Assembly (NCBI RefSeq): GCF_000213175.1
Contig: NW_009799099.1
Span: 2,162,282-2,226,281, forward strand
Length of the DNA: 64,000 nucleotides
Direction: 5' to 3'
Source of the DNA: Neurospora tetrasperma FGSC 2508
Taxonomy: Eukaryota > Ascomycota > Sordariomycetes > Sordariales > Sordariaceae
The number at the start of each line of letters is the position of its first letter. The stretch's first letter is position 1. The translations under genes were made by a program, and so were the position numbers. The notes below the pieces were generated by a model, which was given only the letters and a program-made list of their open reading frames with translations, was not told the DNA's origin and did no database searches. Shown here piece after piece: positions 36,151 through 47,400 of the stretch.

Positions 36151-37782
36151 CTAGTGAGCTGGTAGACCACTCATCAGATCTTCCTCCTCCTCAATGTGGA
36201 ACGACGACTCTTCGAAGCCACCACCTGTGCTCTGAAGACCAAGCTTGTGTTCGCGAGCCGCGTCAAACTGTCGTTTAACCGTGTGACTAATGTACTCGCG
36301 GTTGCTGGCTAGGCGCTTGTTGGTTGCCTCGATGATGGGCTCCAGAGCCTTGATGCCCTGCATCACTTTGTTCACCTGGGCCGAAAACTCCACCTCGGAC
36401 ATGCCCTGCGCGGGCGACGACAAAAACGTCAGATAGGCTGGGCTGCCGTCCTTTGGGCGCTCGATAGCGCCCTGCAGACTCCCGTCGGCGATCATGCTTT
36501 GCACGAGCTGATCTACCGCTTCCACGGTCGGTAGCGGCGCGCCTGTTTCAGCACTCTGTGTCCGTTCCCGGATTTTCTCAAGGGAGATGTTAGTGTAGAT
36601 ATTGCGCAGGTTGATGATTTGCCACCGTTGATAGTGAGCCAGCACCAGCTTTGCGAGCTCGACGTTCCCCTCATTGGGTAAGAGCTCAGAATTGATAACT
36701 TCAAATTCTCGGACCAAATCCCCGGCGGTTTCTGATTTGAAAGCCTGAGCGAACAACTTGTAGGGTTTTCCCTGGGTTGCGAAAATCTTCTTTGCCGCTT
36801 GCGAGGTCGTTTCCGGTAGTGTTGGTGGCTTTCCGGTCAGGAGCAAGCCGACAAGGACCCATTTGTTATATGCCTCCGTCATGATCTTGCTGCAACCGCC
36901 GTCCCGCGTCGGATACGTGACACATCGTTCAAAGGCATCAAAGGCTTGCTGCCACATCCGGCGCTCTATGAAGCACAGGCCGCATAGGAAATCGTACTGA
37001 AGCACGGCGGCGCTGGTAAGAGTGTCGGTGAGCTGGCTGTCGGGGTTGATGTATGCTGGTGGAGGGAGAGACATGTCGCAAAGGGGCTGGGCTGTCGACA
37101 TGCCCTTGGCCGGCATATAGATGATAGGTTTCTCGATCAGAGGTAGTATTGCACCGACATTGCCGGTATTGTATGCCAGTTCGACCAGGTTGCAGTGGTG
37201 AGATGTGATGATAGAGCCTGAAGGGTCGAGTCTTAGGAGGGCAGCAGTGACCAGCTCGACGGCAACAGAGGCCTGTCTTCGAAGTCAGCAACGGCAACGA
37301 TGCAAGGAAAGAAGTATGGAAACCCTACAGGAAACAAGCCGCGCTCGTTATACGCCTCCTTGAGAACATCTGACCAAGTGCTTCCCTTGCATCGTATTTG
37401 GCGAGCATCGAACTGGAGGAGGAAGTGGGCCATATATGATGCCAAGCTCTCATGTGCCTGCTGAGAGGTCCACCCGGGTGACTGTAGTAGAAATTCGAGG
37501 ATCATAAGATATGAAAGGGAATAGACGGCGGGGTTGACATGCTACGCAAACGTTATCGGGTCAGCTGTTTGGACGACTCTGTACAACGGACACTCCAGGT
37601 TTGGGGAAGTACGATGTACCTACCTTTAGAATATCGTCGGCGGACTCCCTTATCCACTGCGCATTGTCACGGATGAGTTCTCGCACCCTCTTGGCATGTT
37701 GCTGGCTGTTTTGGTAGTATTCCTCGTTATCAATCCCAGCGGCCGGTGGAAAGGCCGTCAGGACCGTAAGGCGTGCGTCCAT
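36151..37782 (-). CDS. csn-3: COP9 signalosome complex subunit 3 (CSN3)
   Basis: Three exons (37782-37624, 37541-37329, 37272-36151) join in frame into 497 residues; donors are GTAGGT and GTAGGG, acceptors GTAG and ACAG. The COP9 signalosome removes Nedd8 from cullins and so controls SCF ubiquitin ligases; in Neurospora it affects the circadian clock and development. The helical-repeat N-terminus (HVNPAVYSLSYLMILEFL, ASLASYMAHFLLQFDARQIR-like stretch, LVELAYNTGNVGAILPLI) leads to a PCI-type segment with RWQIINLRNIYTNISLEKI, ADGSLQGAIE and the turn-strand after it. The C-terminal tail has an acidic EEEEDLM end. PCI proteins also occur in the proteasome lid and eIF3, but length and the pattern around the PCI domain fit CSN3. 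The start ATG at 37782 is preferred over an upstream non-ATG extension. Confidence 0.88.
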
Positions 37783-39330
37783 GGCTCGCCGTCTTGATAC
37801 GGGAATGGTGGCGGACAAAAAGCTTGACGGTAGCAAGGAGGAGGACGATTAATCGCGGTGGTACTGATTGGATTTCAATGGCCCAGTGCAACTCGAAGAA
37901 GCGTCGCCAAAGCTGCGCGGCGCAGGGAGGGTAGCTGGTGCCTGCGCTGGTGCTTCTGGGATCTCGAGGCAAGAATGCCAATGACGCTGATGGCTGGGTA
38001 ATATGCTGATGACGCCGTGTATCGATCGATAGGTCACAAGATGGTCGTGTCGAAACGGATGATAAACAGCGTAAAACAAACAATCGGCGGCTTGTGATAT
38101 GGGAATCGGCGGTTATGGTTTGGATGGATACTGTGGTTGTAAGTAGCAAGGTAAAATCAAGAGCACCTTTGCGGCCTGCCTGTGGTCGGTGCAGTGCGCT
38201 GGGGCTCAACTCAGCTGTCAGTTCCAAAAGGAAAGCTCCCCCGCGATTTGGACAACTGGGGTGGAGACCTTGACGTACTGCGAATGCTGGGATGAGCCTG
38301 GTCCGGGTGCTGGCTAGCAAAGGACATGATTGGCTACGACTTCTGCAAATAAAAATGGAACTTGAGCCCAGCCACGGCTTGTATGCTCAGCCTCAGTGTG
38401 GCTTGAATTGTTGGTTGAACTTCACACTTGCACGCCGCCAGGCTTCAGTCTCACGATACTTCAACGTCACGCGTGATTGTTATTCTGGGTTTTCTAGCGC
38501 TCCTCAGTCATGATCCCAGATAACACCACAGCTGAGATCACAACCCCGCTGAATCATGCAACATGAGCGAGCGCTATACATTTCATATCATCTTCCACGT
38601 ACGGCAGGGACTAATCACCCCCCCCTTGAAGCTAGCTCACTCATCAAAAAAGTGATAAAACCAACGACTCTATAGACCAATCTTCATAACACCCTGAGCG
38701 AGCATCCAGGGTTTCCCACCCCAAGCGAGTATTGAGGGATTATCTAAGGCTCAGGGATCTCACCACGCCTGTATCTCTTGCTTCTGCACCACACATCACA
38801 TTCTGTCTCGAGGTTTCCTTCAGTTATCCCCCACTCCCCATGTGAACTTGTATAAACTAATTTTCCCAGATTTCCAAACCAATCCTTCATACTTAACGGC
38901 CATGTCCCAAACGATAAAGGAAAACAAAATAAGAAATTCTTCGCATATATCAAGTCCCAAAGCAGAAATCGCCCCGACTGGCCAAGTGGCTGGTCGCTCG
39001 TTGGCGGCCATGGTCGTGGGCTTGAACTTGTTGGCCACTTAGATCCAGTCTCTGAGAAGAAGCGAATAATACCCGGTCGAAAGGTAGGTTAGTTGCATCG
39101 TTTTACCACAGTACATGGACAACCCTTAAGTTGTAAAGGGGTGAGTGTCCTCCCTTATCCATAACTCTACCTTCTCCGACTAGCCTTGTTGTTGTCATTG
39201 CCGCTGTCTAAACCGGGGGGTTAACGGTTACCCAGGCAACACCAGACAACCAGTCAGCCAGCGTGCCAGCGTGCCATCTGTCGTTCTTGTTGTCCAGCTG
39301 TGTACAAATGGAAGCAACTCACAAGGGCAA
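37783..39330. other. Intergenic: csn-3 promoter and CCCH-gene 3' region
   Basis: Contains the csn-3 upstream region on one side and the 3' flank of the zinc-finger gene on the other. Reading frames present are short and unconvincing. Confidence 0.45.
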
Positions 39331-41168
39331 CTACTCCTGGTTAGTGTCCCGAGACCACTTCCAGGAATTCTCCCCATCCTCGTAAGCCGATCCCATCCAC
39401 TGAGCTGCTATGCCGCCACCGCCGCCTTCGGCCTGCTGCTGCTGCTGCTGCTGCTGGTGTACCTGGGCCTGGACCTGGACTCGAGCTCCCCCCCCTCCCA
39501 GGGGGCCGCCCTCCTCCTTGCCCTCGTTATCGGAGCTGTCGGGGGTCGTGGTGGTTGGAAGGAGGCGGTAGGAGTGAGGATGGGGGGGAAAGCCGGGAGG
39601 AGCATCGATGCGGCGATAACTGTTGATAATGCTGGGATTGCCGCGAGGGTCGCGAGGTTGAGGTTGGGCGGGTTGTCCGATGGGACCGAAGCGGCAGGGG
39701 CCTTGGCTTAGGATCTGGGGGCCTGTGGGAGGAGCGTCTTTGTTAGTCGGAAAGCAAGTGACACGATTCACGAATGTCATTTGGCTTACCGGTAGGGATT
39801 GGAGAGGGTCCTGAAGAGCCACCTCCAACACTCGGACGCCAGTTGTTCAACTCCCGAGGACTTGAGCTTTTCTCACGCTGATAACCACCGCCTCCGAAGC
39901 TCTTTGCTCCCATGCTGTTCGTGGCGGCGTGAGCCTGACCTCCCACCCCCATCGCCTCACCCCCACTACCAGATGCCGACCCTTGATCAGCCGAGCCTCT
40001 GCGCGAGATCGGACTTCCAGAAGCCGTAGTCAGAGACCGACGACGATGGGGAGCGCCACGGAGCGCGGTCAGATCGATGGGTCCCTTGCTGGTGCTCGAC
40101 TCATCGTTGCTGACCAGCTGCTGTCTCTGCCTCATCAGCTCGGCTTGCTGCCGCTTGTACCAAGCAGGCAAGCCATGGAACAGACCGAGCATGTGCTGGG
40201 TAGCCCTGTCATAGGGCATCTCATGCTTGTACTTGCAGCCCTGCTGGGTGAAGGCACAGGTACCCTCGTGCACCCACTTGTCGCAGAAAATCTTGGCTCG
40301 CTTGGGGCCTTGGCCGTGAAGAGGAGGGGGGGTCAGGTAGGCGGTTCCGGTGGCCTGGTGAGTGAGGCTCGTATTAGCTGCGGGACTGTGGCTGGCCAAG
40401 ACGATTGAGTCGATCTGCGACTGCGGTAAAATCAACTTGTCAGTCGTATACCCAGCTTTGTTTGGGTGTGATGTGAGGGTGTGTCTCATATGGATTGAGT
40501 ATAACATTCTTTTGCTGGCCGGAACTAACTGTTGTAACACTGTTGGGGCTGTATCGTAGATTTCTACATACCTGAACGGCGTCACCCTGCGCCACCTGAG
40601 TCTGAACCGGTTCCACGTTGGTGTTGCGCTCGTCGGCATCCAAGGCCTGGGGAAGCTCAAGAACGAACAGACGAGAGATGTCCGACTCGTAGGCGGGCAC
40701 ACCCACGAGTGGAGGAAGCATATCCGCTGGGACCAGTCTCGTGTAGCGGCCGTTTCCGCGGTCGTAGGCGTAGGCGTAAAATTGATGGGGATATTGCGGC
40801 CGCGTGTTCCGGCGAGCCTGTTGCGCTCTCTCTTCGTCTTCTTGCTGAAGTCTTTGCCTTTCGAGAAAGTACCGCGTGTTCTGCGTAAAGGGGACGTGAG
40901 AGACGACAGTCTCTACTCTGGGAGAAGACTTAGTGGTAACGACGGCAGTATGACGAGATTGTTCCCATTCCGGGCTGGACTCCTCTGACTTAGCAGCCTC
41001 TGTTGCGGACTGATTTCTGGGAGGAGTCGGGGAAAAGTCCATGCTCATTGGGGAGGCAGGCAACCCTCTTTGGAGTCTCCAGTGCATGTTGAGATCCCTT
41101 CTCTTGATGGCGATAGGCGAATGGGGCTTTGGGATCTCGCTGACTGGAGAGTTCTGGTTTGGCTCCAT
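39331..41168 (-). CDS. CCCH zinc-finger protein with polyglutamine tract
   Basis: Exons 41168-40572, 40420-39790 and 39722-39331 give 539 residues. The first acceptor could also be six bases further on (exon from 40414), removing two residues. The zinc finger, CDKWVHEGTCAFTQQGCKYKH, matches C-x8-C-x6-C-x3-H and lies about residue 239-259, within a stretch rich in basic and aromatic residues. This finger type usually binds single-stranded RNA. Before it is a region with AYAYDRGNGRYTRLVPADML and VPAYESDISRLFVLELP, and beyond it long disordered Ser/Gly/Pro sequence, ending with eight consecutive glutamines encoded by CAG (CTG on the + strand at 39433-39456). Post-transcriptional regulation is the likely role; I do not recognise a named ortholog. 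Confidence 0.87.
39433..39456 (-). repeat. CAG repeat encoding polyGln
   Basis: Eight pure CAG codons (CTG on the + strand) within exon 3 of the CCCH zinc-finger gene encode a glutamine run. Pure codon repeats like this vary in length between strains. Confidence 0.9.
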
Positions 41169-44100
41169 GATAACTGAAGGCCTGATAGGAAGGGATTGTG
41201 AAAAGAATCAGCCAGCTCTATAATAACGCGTGAGTGGATTAACCGTTCTAGCTGTGACCACAAAGAACACTCTGAAGCACCAGAGTGCTAGAAAGAAAAA
41301 GCTGAAAATTCGGAGTTCTATGTGTTGAGAAGCTGGAGCTTTGAGGTAGTTCGGGCACTGCAAATGTTGATCAAGAGATTGAGTCGGACTCAGCTTGGTG
41401 GGTGTTGTGAGGAATATTAGTAGCAGCGGAGTAATAGTCGTGTTTGGCTAATCCATCCATGCCGAGTCTAAGAGGGGAAAGCAGTAGGGTTTGATAGCGG
41501 ACCGGATCAAGGATGTGAACGATACAGGAAACACTGATGGGATGATTAGCATGACGCTGAATCCGCAACTGTGAGTGTCACATGGGTTTGACCGCCACTG
41601 AAGACGGAAGCAAAGCAGAGAAACGCTTAGCAAAGAGCGTGAATACAATGAAAACACGCACCATCAACGATGTCAACAGACCAGTGGCATCAAGCTGGCC
41701 ACCCCTTGATTCCCAGCAAACGAGGGACCTGGGTAAAAGTTGGAAGATCCGGGGTATCCGTCCCAATATTTATACCGCCTATTCATACGCGGAGCTGCGT
41801 CTCCAACGAAGGAAAAACTGGAGCAAAATGGCGGAGGGCGAGCAGCAAGCCGCTGAAGGTGGGTGGCAAGCAGTAGCCGGGGAAGAATCACCTGGCAGCC
41901 CGAGCCAGGGACATGAGGAGGTATATCATAGGCGACCGGGGAGCAAAGAGCAAAGGTTGGGAGCCGCAATCAAGGCATCTAGACACTCTGGGGGTGGATC
42001 TCCAAGAAACAGATGGTGAAGCGGGGTGGTGAAAAGGACGTTGAGTGACGGACTACCTTTTTTTCTACCCTGTCTGCCTTTCCGCCTTCCGTCTACAGGG
42101 CTTGCCCAGTCGTCCTCCTGAAGTGTCGTTGATGTTGCGTTCGAGTTGTGTGGTTGGGTACGGTAGTTAGGCACAGGTCCGCTTCCCTGGGATTGGTTAG
42201 AGGCTAGGTAGATGTGCGGATAGATGCTTGATGATTGCAGTGATGTTGGCTTGCATTTTGCGGATGCGGCGAAGCTAAGGGGGCCACGGGGGATGTGACA
42301 CTGGTACATACATGCTTTCCTGAGTAGCACAAAGTGGCCGCCGGACTGGACGTACAACAGAACGATGTGGCTTGTGAATCATCGGTAAGCAGGTCTACCT
42401 ATGAAGAGCAGTGTGGTAGCCGCCAAGTTGAGTTGAAGATGAGAAGAATCCGTCTATGAAGGTGACAGATTTGGCCTGACCTTGACCAAGGACAGGTAGC
42501 AGTGAAGCCAAAAACCTCCGAGTAAACCTTTCGACGCACCTCGAACTCAACCCTCCAACGCTACTCCAATATAATGTATAGCGTCAAGATGTCGATATTA
42601 TGGCAACAAGGAGAGTGATTCTAGATATCCCAGCTGTTTCACTCCACAGGACCAGGTGTTCTTTTGGGAAGACGGCAACCTTGTTCCGTGGCTTCCTTCC
42701 GCCCAACGCAATTACAGTGTTGCGGAAGGTACCTACCTAGGGATTATCAGAATGTGTTGTAGTTTTGTCGACACTCGTTTACGTTAGCCTGTGTCGCATT
42801 TCCTCCCTCTTCCCGTTGGTGCTCGTGTACTCCTACACTCGTGTGATCTTCAATATCTGCCGTACTATACCACACAAACGAGCCGCAGCAATGTCGACAG
42901 CATGGACCATTGTTGTATCTACTCTATATTGCCGCTTTATGTGGTGTTCTTTATTATCTCTCCTTCACGCCCCAATTCTGAACGGCACAGGGACAAGAGA
43001 GGCAAAGCGACATGGGCTGTGAGGTCTGCAATAGCGCCAAGAGACCCGGGGAAAAAAAAAAAAANAAAAAAAAAGTATGCGAACAAACGCAAGACCCTAA
43101 AGAAGCAACATCAACGGGAATGATGGAGGCTACTTTCTGCGGGAACTTGCATCTTTCCATGTTCTAACTCCACGTGACAAACAGGGGAAAGCCACAACGC
43201 CATGGCGATGATGAGCGGCGAACCAATTTTCCTCAGAAGGTGGGACACGCTCTTTGGATCTCCCTCCCATGAGGCCCGGCTGCCTGATGTTTGTGCCCAT
43301 GGTCATTAATATAGAGAGCCCAGGACTCCCGTTGGGCTTGGAGTAGCACAAACCTCCAGCGTTGTTGTCCGGTGAAAAGTTCGGAATTGCTGATATTTAC
43401 AATTAGGTAGGCACACAATAACCGCCATCTTTCGGTAACGACTCATCGGGGGTGTTCTTTAGATTGTGCACTTATTCAGCTGTCAGAAAAAGTCAGCATT
43501 GCTTCGAGTTTCTGTCTCTCTCGACGCAATCTTCCAGCTATTAGTAAGGGAAAAACACTGCTCTGTGTCCACTGATTTTTAAGTGCCGCCTAATTGATTA
43601 TTGACTTTTTTGATTATTTTTAATTTTTATTATTTTATTATTTTTTTTACCCAGCGGATGAGCTGATGGGTGCAAAGCATGACAACCATACTCGCTGGCT
43701 ATTTCACACAGACTGTCTATGGCCCTAGCGAAGTTTGGGGAAGGCGACATGTTCGTGAACAAGACAGACGGAGAGTGTAGCGACAAGCAAGACGCTCATC
43801 GATTAGACGGGCAAAGGGGTTTTTGGAAAGGTATGTTGCTATGCTAAAGGGGGAAGTTGGGTCTCTCATTACTTGATTCTCGTCGTGCCGAGATGCAGGC
43901 TCATCCGATGAGGAGTCAAGAGCTGGCTGCCTTGCTTGGAAGGCATCCTTAAGAGAAATCTGTTCGAGACAATTGAGGTGATGGCAGTAGAGGTACACAC
44001 CATCACGCATCGCTCGAGTTTGATGAGGCAAACACACTCATTGCTCAACACTATGCATCCCATGGTTATACTGCTTTATTACTTGTTCCATGGCGCTTGT

Positions 44101-44439
44101 TGTTTAACGGTGAGCATCGGAGGTATGATCCCTCCCCTCTCAACACCATCGAGCAAAGCCCAAACAAGCAAGCATCATCTGATTTTCCCATACCCTTCTA
44201 GAACTTTTCATCCATACCTGAGAGGTTGAGCAAGCCGCGGTCATCACAAACCACCTGGCTCATTCACTCAGTGAAATAGGCAGCAGATAGCAAGCGAGAA
44301 AAAAAGCAAAGCCGAATATAAGAGTGGTTGAGTAACTACAAGTCATAACTCAGACAATCCAACCAACAATAACCATCCCATCCCTTTAATCCATTCATCG
44401 CCCCAAAGGTATCACGGGTAAGCCAGCCAGTCGCCTTCA
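41169..44439. other. Intergenic: CCCH-gene promoter and CHD3-like 3' region
   Basis: About 3.3 kb between two genes that both read on the - strand. It contains an exact reverse copy of CCTAGGTAGG (42732-42741), an A-run with an N at 43065, and A/T-rich simple sequence around 43,605-43,650. Open frames on both strands (for example at 41,582-42,019 and 43,717-44,037) have no recognisable content. Confidence 0.45.
43052..43074. repeat. Poly-A run with ambiguous base
   Basis: A 22-base A-run is interrupted at 43065 by an N, so the assembly could not resolve its sequence or length. Confidence 0.95.
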
Positions 44440-47400
44440 CTATGATGGGGGAACCTGCGGTGGTTCTTGTCCTCCTTGCCTCTGCTGGCCCTGTTGGCCC
44501 TGCTGGCCCTGCTGGCCATGCTGGCTCTGCTGGCCATGCTGGCTCTGCTGACCCTCCTGAGTCTGTTGACCCGACTGCTGCCGCTGTTTCGCCCTTATAG
44601 CTTCTTCCTTCCTCTGCTGCACGACCCTCAACATCTCGAGCAAGAATTTACGCTTAATTTCCATTCTCTCCGGAGTCTGGTGTGGTATGAGCCTAAGATT
44701 ATCCAGCGCCAGCCGAAGAGGAACCTCTTGGCTCATCTCGGGACACATCCACGTAGGAGGGTGTACGAAGCCGCAGACGAAGCAGGAAGTGTGCGGAACA
44801 CCTGGTGGTACGGGTGGGCCTTGGTTAGACCAGAGAATACCGGGTTTGGGCTGTTTAGTGACGTCTGAGGGGAGGTTGTTAGGCTGTCGGTTAGGGTTCA
44901 GATTGGGAAGACCGTTAAGAGATGGTGGCCGAATTCTGGCTCCAGTTCCAACTCCGGCTCCTGGTCTGGGGACGAGAATAGGGGTGTTGGAGGTTAGTTT
45001 GGATGCCCCGTTGGGGTTGCCGTTTGGTCGGTGAGTGGAAGGGACGGGCCTGGGGTGAACGGCAAGGTCACCGCCGATGGCATGGGAGGGCATGGCAAGG
45101 CCGCCGGAAGCGGGGATTTGAACTTGGGGGGTGTTAAAGTCGGCAATTCGGTGGAGTTCTTGGTTGTGGCTGCTAGGTCGGGGGGGCTTAGGTGGGCGGC
45201 CTTTTGGGTTTGGGGCTGCTGGTCCGGGAGCGGGCGCAATTTGGACGACGAGTTGGTTTTGGGAGCCTTGCCTCGAGCGGGTTTGCTGGGGGTGCCGGGG
45301 GTCCGAGCTGTCTTGGGCGTCTGCTGTTTGCGTGAGCGGGGTGTCTTGCTTGTTGAAGACGAAGAAGATGATTGAAGAAGTGGCTTCTTTTGCCGACTAG
45401 CTCTAGACTTAGGGGTAGACGCTTTGGCTGAAGTGGCCGGTGTGTTCCTCCTTGAGGCTGCGACCACTGGAGCCGCCTTCGTTTTGTTTTTGGTTGGGGT
45501 TTTGGTTGGGGTTTTAGTTTTCGTACCTTGTTGCGCATTCCTTGCCTGTGACTTGCGTGAGCTGCCTCCGTTGGGTAAGAACTCACCGTGGGGGCTGTTC
45601 CCATTTTCATTACCGGTTGTTTCCCCATCGCTGTCATCACCGCCCATGAAGTCACCGTCCTGGTCACCACGGTCACTCTCACCTCCTTCCTGACCTTCTT
45701 CAAACTCGAACTTGGGTCCGCGGTAGTTCGCCGTCTACTCAAGGGTTAGCACGGTCAAGAAAGCACATCGCTGAACTGATACCACCTACTCCACGTCGTC
45801 GGCCACCACGTCCCAAGGCCTGCAGTTCCTTCTCCCTCTCGAGGCGTGCCTCTTCTTCTCGTTGCTGAAGAATCTGGTCCCAAACACTCATGGTTAATGC
45901 TTTTTGTTCCGTCTCCACGTCATCCTTCAGCCCTCCCTCATCTTGTGCCCAAACGCGGGCAAAAGCAAAAGCAGACTCGGCAGACTTGTCGCCATCTTGC
46001 TTCGTTTCTTCCTTGGCTGAACGATCGAGAAGCTTATCGATTGCCGCTTCATCATATACGATTCTGTCCTTCTTGCGTCCCTCGCCAAACAAAGCAGCAG
46101 CTCCGTGTTTAAGCACCGTCTCCACATCATTAGCAGCCTCGCCTTCCTTGTCGTCCATGGTCTCAATCAGCAGATGATCAAGAGCCATCTTTTTACGACC
46201 AATCTGCAGAATCTTCTCCTCGGCAGAGTCGACGGTCATGAGCTGGAAGCAGAGCACTTTCTTCTGTTGACCGATACGATGAGCTCTCGAAAGCGCCTGG
46301 ATATCCTGATGCGGATTCCAATCGGGATCGAGGATAATGACAGTGTCGGCAGTCGCAAGGTTGATACCGACACCACCAGCACGGGTTGACAGCAGCATGC
46401 AGAATAATTGGGAGTCCGGTGCATTGAAGGCATCGATCCTTTTCTGCTTTTCCATACTAGATTGACTTCCATCAAGTCGTTGATACGGAAGGTCCATACC
46501 CGCGAGGAAGTCTTCAAGGATTGTCAACTGGTCGAGGAACTGACTGAATATCAAAACTCTGTGTCCACGCTCCCTCAGTTTAGGTAGCATGACTTCAAGC
46601 AACAGAAGCTTGGAGGAGGCCTCGATAAGGTTTCGCTTGGTGACTTCTGGTGACAAGTTCCGATCTTCGATCGACTGACTGTAGACGAAGGGATGGCAAA
46701 GACACTTGCGAAGCTGCATGAGAATGTTGCTCAACGAGCCACGGTCCTGTGATTTCAGCTTTCCGTTGGCGGAGAAAATCGCGCGGATGAGCTGGGGATT
46801 GCGCTCCATGATCGACTTGCAGAGCTTTTCCTGCAAGACCGTCATGCTCACTGGTAAAATGATCTGGGCCATCGGCGGCAGGAAGGTGAGTACCATGGCC
46901 TTGGTACGCCGAAGGAAGTATGGCCTGATCAGCTCATGAAGCTTCGGAAGATTTTCCTTGGTGATATCCTTGAATTCCTCGTCAAGTTCCTCCGCTTTTA
47001 GCTTCGGGTCAATAAACTGCAAGAGATTGAAAAGCTCTCGCTTATTGTTCTGCAACGGTGTGCCCGTGAGCAGAAGCTTGAAGGGGATATTCATGACTGA
47101 GAGTGCTTTGTAAAGACTGTTCTCGTCATTCTTCAGTGCTTGCGCCTCGTCAACGATAAGACCAGCCCATTTGACGGAGCTGAACCGACTACGAGTGTCA
47201 GTGTCTTTGAGGGAGTCGTAAGACATGATGACAACGTGCGCCTTCATGTCCTTAGTCCCACCCGGAAACAGCTCATATTGAAGAGCCAAAGTTTGGGAAA
47301 CCCGCCCGCCATAGTAGGCCACTACCCGAAGATCAGGGGCCCATTTCTTGATTTCACGACGCCAGTTGGCGCACGTTGCGTTGGGAACAACAATCAAGAA

